From Colwellia sp. (GTDB lineage: Bacteria > Pseudomonadota > Gammaproteobacteria > Enterobacterales > Alteromonadaceae): DNA of 61,136 bases. This document shows positions 1 through 8,256 of this stretch, in pieces. The stretch lies in assembly GCA_022969175.1 (NCBI GenBank), contig JALJPB010000020.1, forward strand, positions 1 through 61,136, written 5' to 3'. How positions within the stretch are numbered: position 1 is the first letter of the stretch; every line of letters starts with the position of its first letter. A program made the position numbers and the translations under genes. Under the pieces are notes generated by a model, which saw nothing but the letters and a program-made list of their open reading frames with translations, was not told where the DNA came from and ran no database searches.

Positions 1-60
1 TTTGAAGAAGGTAAAGAGTATTTAAATAAAAAAGACGGTAGCTCGTTTCAGCATGTTTAG
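1..60 (+). CDS. C-terminal end of an upstream gene (partial)
   Basis: Frame 1 is open from the window edge to a TAG at 58-60, giving 19 residues that end in GSSFQHV. It is in the same frame as the metallopeptidase gene that starts four bases later. It is therefore either the tail of a separate upstream gene in the same operon or, less likely, the front part of the peptidase gene cut by a nonsense codon. Too little is present to name a family. Confidence 0.45.
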   Translation, partial: FEEGKEYLNKKDGSSFQHV

Positions 61-63
61 CTT

Positions 64-1104
64 ATGTTAAGACCTACTTATAAACACCTTTCCAAAGATT
101 ATGCACCTTTCTCTCCTTATTCAGATGGCGGAGTTTTGATCTACACGGGGCGTTTATTTGCTTGCATTGATAAGTGCGCAGATGATGTAAATGACTGGAA
201 GGTATCAATGAATATTCCGCAAGGAGAACACCTGATAGTAAATGGTAACGTTTATACTAAATCAACCAACTGGGTTGATAGAGACGATGGAATGAATATA
301 TATATCGGTCGCCAAAAGCCGATAGAAACTGCTAGTGTTATTGCTGTTATCGATAGTGGTTTGCCAGAAGAAATTCAATTGTCGTTAAGCGCTGACATAC
401 CAAAGTTGATGGTTTATTTTCAAGAGAGACTAGGCAAACTTAGCGGCGTTAAACCAACCTTATTCGCGTCATATGCCAAAGTTGAAGATCGCTCGTCACA
501 AGGTGGTACGTTGCCTAATCAAATCTTTATGCATTGGAATTTAAACGACCTTGATAAAAAAGTTAAAGACACTAAATTCATTAATCAGACCACTTGGTTC
601 TTCGCCCATGAAGTTGCGCACCTATATCAAAGAAGTAAATATGGGGCATTATATGGAGAGTCTAATCAGTCTTGGTTGCACGAGGGTAACGCTGACTGGC
701 TGGCTGCCCTTGCTTTATTAGACTTGTATCCTAAAACAGAAGAATACGTTACTGAAAAAATTGGTAGGTTCAAAGAGCATTGTGTGAAGGGGTTAACGGA
801 GCTTACATTAATGGAGGCAGCCGATGAAGGTCAGTTTGGTTTGTATTATACCTGTGGGTTATTAATACACAGAGCAATTGATCATTCAGTGCAAAAGAAA
901 AGTAATGGTTTAAAGAATATTTACTCACTTTGGAATGAATTTCGTCAAAAGGTCGAACAGGGTAATGAAAAAGGATCTGAAACATTCTTAGCTTTGGTTG
1001 AACAATATACTTCTAAGGAATTGGTGATTCGAATTAAAAAGCTTGTTGAAACTAGGTTAAGTAATCCTGAAGATACTTTAAATAGGTTAATTATCGATAA
1101 ATGA
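64..1104 (+). CDS. Gluzincin-type zinc metallopeptidase-like protein
   Basis: A 346-residue protein with a zinc-peptidase core. HEVAH lies near residue 182, followed about 20 residues later by WLHEGNADW, which supplies the third zinc ligand Glu in the pattern seen in M1/M61-type gluzincins. The preceding WFFAHE and the helical C-terminal half fit that fold. The first 100 residues look like a beta-rich domain and there is no clear signal peptide at the ATG. That is odd for a family that is often exported, and leaves open a start further upstream that is interrupted by the TAG at 58-60. A Shine-Dalgarno site before this ATG is weak. Substrate unknown. The family call is good; the exact function is not. 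Confidence 0.75.
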   Translation: MLRPTYKHLSKDYAPFSPYSDGGVLIYTGRLFACIDKCADDVNDWKVSMNIPQGEHLIVNGNVYTKSTNWVDRDDGMNIYIGRQKPIETASVIAVIDSGLPEEIQLSLSADIPKLMVYFQERLGKLSGVKPTLFASYAKVEDRSSQGGTLPNQIFMHWNLNDLDKKVKDTKFINQTTWFFAHEVAHLYQRSKYGALYGESNQSWLHEGNADWLAALALLDLYPKTEEYVTEKIGRFKEHCVKGLTELTLMEAADEGQFGLYYTCGLLIHRAIDHSVQKKSNGLKNIYSLWNEFRQKVEQGNEKGSETFLALVEQYTSKELVIRIKKLVETRLSNPEDTLNRLIIDK

Positions 1105-1501
1105 ATTTATAATGAACCAGCGGATTATTACTGAGTTATTCATACAAAAACTAAGATGAATTTCTTTACTCTGTTATAGCTACTGACCGCAGTGTAGTCT
1201 TAACCCCTTTTCGTGGACTCACTATAATTGTTGTAGAGATACAAGATTACGGCGATAAAATCGATTATTACTTTGTAGGTTATTTGGCTTAAGGGCGTAA
1301 CTACATTATAAAGGCTAGTTGCTAACTCAGAGTAGGTTGATGTTATTCATCTGTCAATATATTCTAAGGTATCCTTTCTCGTATTTTTCATAAATTGCTC
1401 AAGTATTAAGATTTTAAATCACCTGCAGTAAATTTCAATATCAATGAATAAATATTGAAAAATAAGCGTTTATATTTATTTTAAAAGTCAAAAGGACAAT
1501 G
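1105..1501. other. Gene-free stretch
   Basis: About 400 bases with no coding sequence I would trust on either strand. It is AT-rich with frequent stops in all frames and has no RNA gene or strong hairpin that I can see. It presumably holds the end of the peptidase transcript and the upstream part of the promoter for the membrane protein/regulator pair. Confidence 0.5.
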
Positions 1502-1581
1502 ACTTTCCGACATGGAAAGTTAAAGCTTGCCATATTGGAAAGTGTCGTTTATATTACTTTCCAACATGGAAAGTAATATAA
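1502..1581 (+). promoter_or_regulatory. Three ACTTTCC-N5-GGAAAGT operator-like palindromes
   Basis: Perfect inverted repeat ACTTTCC GACAT GGAAAGT at 1502-1520. A degenerate copy, GCTTGCC ATATT GGAAAGT, at 1525-1543. A second perfect copy, ACTTTCC AACAT GGAAAGT, at 1556-1574, whose dyad extends to 14-bp arms (1549-1581). All three keep the 5-base spacer. The last ends nine bases before the ATG of the membrane protein gene. The downstream pair encodes a winged-helix DNA-binding protein, so autoregulation is the simplest inference. Confidence 0.7.
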
Positions 1582-1590
1582 GGGTTAACA

Positions 1591-2073
1591 ATGAATAATA
1601 TTGAAAAAACAATTTCTGTAGCTGAGGCAAAATCGACGCTTGAAAGTTTAGCTAAAATAGAACAAGACACTAATATTTCACTTAGAGCGCCACTCTGGCT
1701 TAATTTCATCATTTCTTGCTCATACGGAATGGGCGTTTTTTCCTGGGCATCAACACGTGATGAAAATCAGTGGATGTTAGGGTGCATTGCCTCAGGCGTA
1801 GTGTTTATTTTAGCTTTAGCGTTCTATTTATATAGTAATCGTCTATTAGGGGTAAAACCTAAGTTAGTACCAAAGAGTAAGTCAGAATATATATTCAACT
1901 TCTTAGTGGCGATATTTTTTGGTCTAGTTGTCGCATTAAGCAGAGAGTTTTCTAAAAATGATATATGGTGGGCCTCCTACGCTGGTGCTGCCGTCGCAGC
2001 GATATCGTTAGCCTATATCATGCATAAGTATCCTTCAGGGGATTTCATTACAGGCAGAAATAAAAATGACTAA
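1591..2073 (+). CDS. Small inner-membrane protein, partner of the downstream winged-helix regulator
   Basis: A 160-residue protein with a soluble N-terminal segment of about 35 residues and then four hydrophobic segments (about 38-57, 63-84, 107-122 and 127-145). There is no recognisable enzyme motif. The ATG follows an AAGGG Shine-Dalgarno site that overlaps the edge of the last palindrome. The gene overlaps the following regulator gene by eight bases, so the two are probably co-translated. Small membrane proteins paired with a MarR/ArsR-like regulator often act in the same stress or lipid response, but I cannot assign a function. A real gene with high probability. Confidence 0.75.
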   Translation: MNNIEKTISVAEAKSTLESLAKIEQDTNISLRAPLWLNFIISCSYGMGVFSWASTRDENQWMLGCIASGVVFILALAFYLYSNRLLGVKPKLVPKSKSEYIFNFLVAIFFGLVVALSREFSKNDIWWASYAGAAVAAISLAYIMHKYPSGDFITGRNKND

Positions 2074-2359
2074 TGCCAAATTTGATCCTCTAATACATGG
2101 ACAAAATCGATTGCAAGTCTGTGCGATGTTAATCGTTGCCGCTGAAATTGAATTTAAAGTAATACGCGAAAAACTAGACGTGAGTGATTCGGTGCTTTCA
2201 AAGCACTTAAAATCATTAGAAGAAGCAAATTATGTTTGTTTAACCAAACGAACAGATATAGGACGTCAGCGCACTTGGCTATCTTTATCAGCAGAGGGTC
2301 GTAGAGCATATAATGGACATTTGAAAGCACTACAGGAGATAGTAGGGAATATTAATTAA
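2066..2359 (+). CDS. Winged-helix transcriptional regulator (MarR/ArsR-like)
   Basis: A 97-residue single-domain DNA-binding protein. Residues 30-60 form a helix-turn-helix (FKVIREKLDVSDSVLSKHL) followed by a wing containing RTDIGRQRTWLSLS, the pattern of the stand-alone winged-helix regulators related to MarR. There is no effector domain and no conserved metal-binding cysteines, so a metal-responsive ArsR role is unlikely. It overlaps the membrane protein gene by eight bases and is almost certainly expressed with it. The three palindromes upstream of the pair are the likely operator. No strong terminator is visible after it. Confidence 0.85.
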   Translation: MTNAKFDPLIHGQNRLQVCAMLIVAAEIEFKVIREKLDVSDSVLSKHLKSLEEANYVCLTKRTDIGRQRTWLSLSAEGRRAYNGHLKALQEIVGNIN

Positions 2360-2425
2360 ATAATGGCATTTAGGGATGTCTGCAGGTGAGTATATATCGA
2401 TACATAGCCTTCGAATATTCATAGG

Positions 2426-2635
2426 CTAACTTGAAACTTGACTAACACTGTTTATAACTGGCCTCTTTGATGTCTTAATTGTTCCCTTTGCAAGAAAAAG
2501 TTCAGCATGGCTAAGGTCATCAAAAAAATTGAGTAGCTTTTTAATGGCTATTTCTTGGGCTTCGGGGTATTGATTAGCTCTGGCTATATCGACCCAAATT
2601 TGGATAAGCAAAGAAGGTGGTGGAGTTGGGTTCAT
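2426..2635 (-). CDS. Small conserved-looking hypothetical protein
   Basis: A 69-residue protein starting MNPTPPPSLLIQIWVDIARAN. The ATG is preceded on the minus strand by AAAGGAT at good spacing, and the codon use is like that of neighbouring genes, which supports a real gene. The composition is helical, with no signal peptide or membrane segment. I have a recollection of similar short proteins in other Alteromonadales but cannot name a family. It stands alone, facing away from the ECF sigma operon. Confidence 0.55.
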   Translation of the reverse strand: MNPTPPPSLLIQIWVDIARANQYPEAQEIAIKKLLNFFDDLSHAELFLAKGTIKTSKRPVINSVSQVSS

Positions 2636-2820
2636 AATATAAAATCCTTTTAATATTGAACTCTTAATGTAGTTGTCTAATGAAAATACTTCAACTCAAA
2701 CCGGAGATAAAATTATCTAAGGTCAGATTTGGCAACTAAGTGAATATTTTCTTCTGTTAGCTTATAAAGTACAATTAAAAAGGAAAATAACTACTCTTTG
2801 AATATAAGAGTAGTCGTATG

Positions 2821-2862
2821 AATAACAAAACCACGCTAACTTATTAGTGTAGTTTTGTTATT
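2821..2862 (-). terminator. Hairpin after the ECF sigma/membrane protein operon
   Basis: AATAACAAAAC and GTTTTGTTATT flank a further imperfect stem (ACGCTAA with TTAGTGT), giving about 18 paired bases around a short loop. The outer arms are A-rich then T-rich, so it can act as a terminator in either direction. It lies 26 bases past the stop of the minus-strand membrane protein. Confidence 0.65.
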
Positions 2863-2887
2863 GGTTACTATAAATCATCAGGTCAAA

Positions 2888-3541
2888 CTAGCCGTTGTTA
2901 AACTCCGATAATACTTGTTCTTTGAGTTTTACAAATTTTTTCTTTTGCCAAAGAGCGACTAGGTAAATTGATAAAGGAAACAAAACAAAAGTAGTAAATC
3001 TAAAAGAAATATCGTAAGGGCTATCCCAACCATTTACATAACCTTGTGATATACAAAGAAATAAAATTGGAAACCAGAAGGTGATTGCTATTAATACTCC
3101 AATTACCCGCCCAATCAAACATTGCTTAATTTTCCCATCAAAGTAGTTTGTTATCCATAGTTTGGAAGATTGATCGGCAATCGAATTCTTATTCCATAAC
3201 TGTCTTCTAAACCTTATTGACAAAAATGGAATAACTACGCCAATTGCTATTAACCCACCATAAAGTAATGTTAAAGCAGTTATCATTTGCATAAATTGGC
3301 TTGGAGATTTTATTCCTTTCATAACTGAAAAGTCATTGAGCATGCTGTTAAGTGCAAACCAAATAATTAATCCACCAACGAATAAATCAAAAATGAGTTC
3401 AATAATTTCGATGAGATTCTTTTTTCGAATAAGGTTTATATATTTATTCAAGCGCTGTTCAAATTGATCCGCTGATAATGAGTCTGCTTGGGTTTGCCAT
3501 TGAGCTTGTAGTTGTTGCCACTCGTTTGATGCTTCTTTCAT
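2888..3541 (-). CDS. Four-helix membrane protein co-translated with an ECF sigma factor (possible anti-sigma)
   Basis: A 217-residue protein with a charged 45-residue cytoplasmic-looking N-terminus and four hydrophobic segments (about 46-65, 85-107, 143-165 and 180-197). Its start overlaps the stop of the sigma factor gene as TAATG, so the two are translationally coupled. The position fits an anti-sigma factor, but I see no zinc-binding HxxxCxxC anti-sigma motif in the N-terminus. The regulatory role is therefore inferred from context only. A hairpin follows the stop codon. Confidence 0.7.
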   Translation of the reverse strand: MKEASNEWQQLQAQWQTQADSLSADQFEQRLNKYINLIRKKNLIEIIELIFDLFVGGLIIWFALNSMLNDFSVMKGIKSPSQFMQMITALTLLYGGLIAIGVVIPFLSIRFRRQLWNKNSIADQSSKLWITNYFDGKIKQCLIGRVIGVLIAITFWFPILFLCISQGYVNGWDSPYDISFRFTTFVLFPLSIYLVALWQKKKFVKLKEQVLSEFNNG

Positions 3542-4038
3542 TATGCATTCTCCAACATGTCTTTTAACTGATTTTTTGCTCTATTTAATATGACGCCGGT
3601 ATTGCTATGGCTAACTCCAATGATTTCACTAATTTCTTGATAAGTTAATCCTTCCAGAAAAAGCGATAAGACTTCTCGTTGTTTAAGAGGTAGTAATCTA
3701 ATAGCACTTGATAATCCATCAGCATTTTGTTTGGCTATATGTATTTTTTCAGCTGAAACTTCTTTTTTGAACTCTGCTGAAAATGAGGCTGCTGATTTTC
3801 CTTTTACCTGTCTACTTACGTGTTTGAATGCAACATTATGCGCAACACGATAGATGTAAGTCTTATAGCTACTATTTCCTTTAAAACTTTTAAGGGCTTT
3901 CCAAAGTTCAAATAGTATTTCTTGAAATAGCTCATCTCGGATAGCGGGTCTTGCTTCATAAGTGGCAGCTACTCGCCATAAGGCTTTTTCATATTTTTTA
4001 ATTAATTCTGAAAAATTTTTATCTTGATCTGTGCGCAT
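3541..4038 (-). CDS. ECF-type RNA polymerase sigma-70 family factor
   Basis: A 165-residue sigma factor with only regions 2 and 4. Region 2 (about residues 10-75) contains RDELFQEILFELWKALKSF and TYIYRVAHNVAFKHV. Region 4 (about 110-160) contains LPLKQREVLSLFLEGLTYQE and a helix-turn-helix ending GVSHSNTGVILNRAK. The size and the lack of regions 1 and 3 mark the extracytoplasmic-function group, which redirects RNA polymerase to envelope or stress genes. It is the first gene of a two-gene operon with the membrane protein that presumably controls it. The target promoter motif is not known. Confidence 0.9.
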   Translation of the reverse strand: MRTDQDKNFSELIKKYEKALWRVAATYEARPAIRDELFQEILFELWKALKSFKGNSSYKTYIYRVAHNVAFKHVSRQVKGKSAASFSAEFKKEVSAEKIHIAKQNADGLSSAIRLLPLKQREVLSLFLEGLTYQEISEIIGVSHSNTGVILNRAKNQLKDMLENA

Positions 4039-4324
4039 TAATTATTACCAGCCGTATTGTTCTATCTTTCACTACTTCATTTGAAAATTATGTCATTACA
4101 TATTTAGTGACCGTAAACTTAAAAGCCTTACAAAAATAGATAAATATATTTTTATATCAGATGCATAGATATTTAATTGTTGTATGTATTAACATTTTAA
4201 ATTCAAAGACTAAGAATAGTTTATCCTAACTGATGTTATATACAGTATTTGTGGACTTCAGTTTTAATAAATGTAACCATGCTTTAATGGGCTTGAAATT
4301 TTTATTGTTATAAGATGGTTGATT

Positions 4325-5710
4325 ATGGTTTTTTCATTAGAAGATAATTCTTTTATAGCGTTCAGTATAACTAGTGCGTTAATTCTTTTGCTTTTATTGC
4401 TCAGTATTATTCTCTGGTTTAAATTAAGTCGAGTAATTAAAAACCAACAACAGCAGTTGTCAATTCAGCAAGGGATTGTTACTAAACTGAGTTTTACCAA
4501 TGAAATAAACGATAAATCTCAGCTGCAGCAACAGCAACAGCTTACCTTAAATCATCAACACCTTGCTCATCAACAGTCAGAATTAAAAACTTATTTCGAG
4601 CAGCAAATTGCGGATTTACGTATAAAACTGCTCAGGCAAATGAGTGAGCAAAAAGATCAATTTAATCAATTGCAACTTGCTTCCTTAGAGCAACTAACTA
4701 CCCATTTAACTAAAACCACACAGGCTAACCGAGAAGAATTAAATAAAGCGCTAATAGCCAATGCTGAGCAGATTTCACAACGAATGAATGAGTTAACAGC
4801 AACTACTAAGCAAGAATTAACAGAAATTAGTAAGCAAGTTGAACAACGTCTAAGTGATGGCTTTGATAAAACCACTAAAACCTTTACCGATATTTTAAAG
4901 CGGCTGGCACTTATTGATGATGCACAAAAGAAAATAACTGAGCTGTCTACTAATGTAGTGAGTTTACAAGAAGTATTAGCAGATAAACGCTCTCGAGGTG
5001 CATTTGGCGAAGTGCAGCTTAATTCGCTTATTCGTAATGTATTGCCTGAGCAAAGCTTTTCACTTCAGCATACCTTGTCTAATGGAAAAATTGCCGATTG
5101 TATATTGTTTTTACCTGCACCTACGGGCAATGTGGTTATTGATTCAAAATTCCCACTCGAGAGTTATCGAAAAATGGCCGACAATACCCTTGGCGATCAC
5201 GATAGAAAATCAGCTGAGCGTCAATTTAAAATAGATATTAAAAAACATATTAACGATATAAGTGACAAATATCTAATTGATAAAGAAACGGCCGATGGCG
5301 CAGTTATGTTTATTCCTGCCGAAGCGATATTTGCAGAAATTCATGCTCACCAGAGCGACTTAGTCGAATATGCTAATAAAAAACGTGTTTGGCTAACCTC
5401 GCCAACCACGTTAATGGCCATTTTAACCACCGCTCGTTCAGTATTAAAAGATGAAGCAACAAGCAAGCAGATTCATATAATACAAGCTCACTTGTCAGAT
5501 CTTGCCGTCGATTTTAATCGGTTTAAATCCCGTTTTGCCAACCTTGCTAAACATATTGATCAAGCGGCTACTGATGTAAAACAAATTCATACTTCAGCAG
5601 ATAAAATTTCTAATCGCTTCGAAAAAATAGAGCAAGTTGACCTAACTGAAAAAACGGAAGATAGTGATGAGTCCTTGGAAGAAAATGAAGAAATCAGCAT
5701 AGTAAAATAG
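4325..5710 (+). CDS. rmuC: DNA recombination protein RmuC
   Basis: About 461 residues. One membrane-spanning segment lies near the N-terminus (about 10-35). A glutamine-rich coiled coil follows to about residue 210, and then the RmuC nuclease-like domain with KRSRGAFGEVQL, IDSKFPLESYRKM and AVMFIPAEAIFAEIHAH. RmuC limits inversions and rearrangements at short inverted repeats in E. coli and has a restriction-endonuclease-like fold. I chose the ATG at 4325, preceded by an AAGATGG-like site; an in-frame TTG lies two codons upstream. A single-gene unit convergent with the GGDEF gene behind it. Confidence 0.92.
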   Translation: MVFSLEDNSFIAFSITSALILLLLLLSIILWFKLSRVIKNQQQQLSIQQGIVTKLSFTNEINDKSQLQQQQQLTLNHQHLAHQQSELKTYFEQQIADLRIKLLRQMSEQKDQFNQLQLASLEQLTTHLTKTTQANREELNKALIANAEQISQRMNELTATTKQELTEISKQVEQRLSDGFDKTTKTFTDILKRLALIDDAQKKITELSTNVVSLQEVLADKRSRGAFGEVQLNSLIRNVLPEQSFSLQHTLSNGKIADCILFLPAPTGNVVIDSKFPLESYRKMADNTLGDHDRKSAERQFKIDIKKHINDISDKYLIDKETADGAVMFIPAEAIFAEIHAHQSDLVEYANKKRVWLTSPTTLMAILTTARSVLKDEATSKQIHIIQAHLSDLAVDFNRFKSRFANLAKHIDQAATDVKQIHTSADKISNRFEKIEQVDLTEKTEDSDESLEENEEISIVK

Positions 5711-5743
5711 CTTTATTAAATATTAGTTCAATTAATATATTCT

Positions 5744-6826
5744 TTAACTGCTAGCGTATACCTGAACTCGATTACGTCCTTGATTTTTAGCCTGATATAA
5801 AGCTTTATCAGCCTCAATCATTAGATTTTTTAGTTCATCACGTTTGTTCGTTCGGCTGGTTATGCCGAAACTTGCCGTACAAGTAAAGTTGGACTGGCCA
5901 ACAATTGGAATTGTTTGATTTTTAATGGCTAAGCGGATGGTTTCAGCAATGTTGTTGGTTTCTTGTAAAGTGGTATCCGGTAGGGCTATAACAAACTCTT
6001 CACCCCCTATACGAGCAAAAACATCTTGTGAACGACAGCACTTTTGAATAGTTTTCGTTATCTCAACTAAGCATAAATCACCAGCAAAATGACCATACTG
6101 ATCGTTGATGCGCTTAAAGTAGTCAAAGTCTAATAGAATCAGGCTGAAAGGGCGATCATCATGATTAGCAATACTTAATAATGCATTACCTTGTTCGAAG
6201 AAGTGATGACGGTTAGCAATGCCAGTAAGTGAGTCTGAAGTGGCTTGTTTGGTGAGTTTTAATTCATTTGCCTCTATTTGGTTGGCAAATAAAGTCAGAA
6301 CAAAAATAACCTCAATCATGTTAAAGAAAAATACAGACTGATAAATTAAGTGGTTTATATCATCGGTTAAGTCAATTAATGGCGTGGTATTGAATGTGTT
6401 TTCACAATAAAAAAACAACAAAACTGCAATTAGGCTTAATGCTATTTTTTCTAACTTTTCTTTTAGTTCAAATAATAGAAAGGCTCCGGTAGGAACTAGG
6501 AAAAAATATAAATGAAAGCCTGTTTTGTTAGTTACATAGACATTTGTACAAACGATTAAATGAAGCATTACTACCGAAAAGAACCATAACTTGGCTTTTT
6601 TATGTTCATTAAAAAAAGTAAAGACTAGCGTTAAACAATAGGCGAAAGTAAAACCGGCATTAATCGTGGCGACCAGTGGTTCATTTAAAATAAGGATGTA
6701 ATTTAAAGTATAAAAACCGGAAATAAAAATGGTAAAAAGGCTGACAATATTTGTCATGCGAGCCTTGCTGGCGACTGAGAAAACTTGATGGTTTGTACCA
6801 AGGTTTATTAATTTTTCAAAAATCAT
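5744..6826 (-). CDS. Membrane-bound diguanylate cyclase (GGDEF) with intact I-site
   Basis: A 360-residue protein with about six hydrophobic segments in residues 25-185, probably an input domain, followed by a GGDEF domain that makes cyclic di-GMP from two GTP. The catalytic loop is ARIGGEEF. The upstream RSQD five residues before it matches the RxxD product-inhibition site. LDFDYFKRINDQYGH supplies the metal and GTP-binding residues. All key residues are present, so it should be active and feedback-inhibited. It is transcribed toward rmuC. The signal sensed is unknown. Confidence 0.92.
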   Translation of the reverse strand: MIFEKLINLGTNHQVFSVASKARMTNIVSLFTIFISGFYTLNYILILNEPLVATINAGFTFAYCLTLVFTFFNEHKKAKLWFFSVVMLHLIVCTNVYVTNKTGFHLYFFLVPTGAFLLFELKEKLEKIALSLIAVLLFFYCENTFNTTPLIDLTDDINHLIYQSVFFFNMIEVIFVLTLFANQIEANELKLTKQATSDSLTGIANRHHFFEQGNALLSIANHDDRPFSLILLDFDYFKRINDQYGHFAGDLCLVEITKTIQKCCRSQDVFARIGGEEFVIALPDTTLQETNNIAETIRLAIKNQTIPIVGQSNFTCTASFGITSRTNKRDELKNLMIEADKALYQAKNQGRNRVQVYASS

Positions 6827-6974
6827 AGGGTTAATAAGTGTATAAGTTGAATCATTAAAGTAATAAGCTGATTTTAGCCGAAAATACGCCGCTGTTGTGA
6901 GATATTATGGATATTGTGTACTATTTTTTACTAATTTATTTATTCTTCAAAAAGATAGCACTTAAATATACAGA

Positions 6975-8225
6975 GTGAGATTATCATTGTTTTCATTATT
7001 TAAAGGTTTGCTTCTTACATTTGTTACCTTCTTGACCATGCTGTTTATGTGGTTAGCTGTTTTAGCCAGTGATAAATTTTGGCAGCCACTACTAACATCG
7101 TTTGAAAGTGTCATACCGATATTATTATTCGTTACTGCTGTTTTTGCTGCGCAGTTCAATCGAAGCCGTTTTTCTCTTCTATGTTTGTCATGGTTATTAT
7201 TGTTTTTTACTCAAAACTATCAACTGCCTTGGTCAATTTGGTTAGCAAAAAATAGTGATTGGTTAACGTTAACGATTTTATTCTTATTCGTTACTCTGAG
7301 TTTTATTAAGGATAGGGCACTCTTAAGTATTCATGGTGCTGTTCGATTAATGTTAGCTATTGGTTGTGGTGCTCTAGCTTATTTGTGGCTGTTAGCGGTT
7401 CAAACCCTTAGTGCTAATGGTGAAGGTGAATATGCTTTATACCTATCAATCTCTTTTATCAAACTCAAATTACCCCTTGTATTTTGTGGCATATTTGTAC
7501 TTTTAAGAAGTCTGTTTAACAAAGACCTATTTCAAAGTTGTTTATTGGTCAGTTATATTATTTGGGCACTATATGCGGTTCAAATTGAGTTACTAACCGA
7601 CATACAAAGCCAGTTAATACCTTGGTCACTGGCGTTAGCGTTAATAACGTCTCAATACTTACTAGCAGTAATTGTCGATGCCTATTATTTGGCTTACCGG
7701 GATGATTTAACCGCTTTGCCATCACGAAGAGCACTTAACCAATATGCATTATCTTTAGGTAGAAAATATACCGTAGCAATGCTGGACATTGATCATTTTA
7801 AAAAGTTCAATGATACTTATGGCCACGATGTTGGCGATCAAGTACTTAAGTTAGTGGCTTCAAAGTTAGCTAAAGTTAAAGGTGGTGGACGCGTTTTTCG
7901 CTATGGCGGAGAAGAATTTACCGTAGTATTTGCTAAAAAAAATCTGTCTGATTCGTTGGTTGAACTTGAGGTGTTACGTCAATCGATAGCTGATTATAAA
8001 ATTGCTATTCGCCAACCTCAAAGGAGTGTTAAGAAACCAAGGAAAAAATTAACAAAGAAAGTAGCAAAAACATCTAAGAAAAATAGCAATAAAACTGTTG
8101 GTGTTACTATTTCAATTGGTGTTGCAGAACATCAGGCGAAACAAACGTTTGAGCAATGCTTAAAAGCGTCAGACCAAGCATTATACCAAGCTAAAAAAAA
8201 TGGCCGAAACAATGTCAGTCATTAA
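6975..8225 (+). CDS. Membrane-bound diguanylate cyclase (GGDEF) with a lysine-rich insertion
   Basis: A 416-residue protein from a GTG start. About seven hydrophobic segments span residues 8-240 and the GGDEF domain follows (LDIDHFKKFNDTYGHDVGD, RYGGEEF). Catalytic residues are intact. In place of an RxxD I-site there is KGGG, so product inhibition by c-di-GMP is probably lost. Between the helix after GGEEF and the conserved VTISIGVAEH strand sits a stretch of about 35 residues with 13 lysines (around residues 345-375), longer than usual for the family. It is divergent from the other GGDEF gene; the two share a 148-base intergenic region. Confidence 0.9.
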   Translation: MRLSLFSLFKGLLLTFVTFLTMLFMWLAVLASDKFWQPLLTSFESVIPILLFVTAVFAAQFNRSRFSLLCLSWLLLFFTQNYQLPWSIWLAKNSDWLTLTILFLFVTLSFIKDRALLSIHGAVRLMLAIGCGALAYLWLLAVQTLSANGEGEYALYLSISFIKLKLPLVFCGIFVLLRSLFNKDLFQSCLLVSYIIWALYAVQIELLTDIQSQLIPWSLALALITSQYLLAVIVDAYYLAYRDDLTALPSRRALNQYALSLGRKYTVAMLDIDHFKKFNDTYGHDVGDQVLKLVASKLAKVKGGGRVFRYGGEEFTVVFAKKNLSDSLVELEVLRQSIADYKIAIRQPQRSVKKPRKKLTKKVAKTSKKNSNKTVGVTISIGVAEHQAKQTFEQCLKASDQALYQAKKNGRNNVSH

Positions 8226-8256
8226 TAGATAAAGAGTCGATAAAAATAGACTTAAC

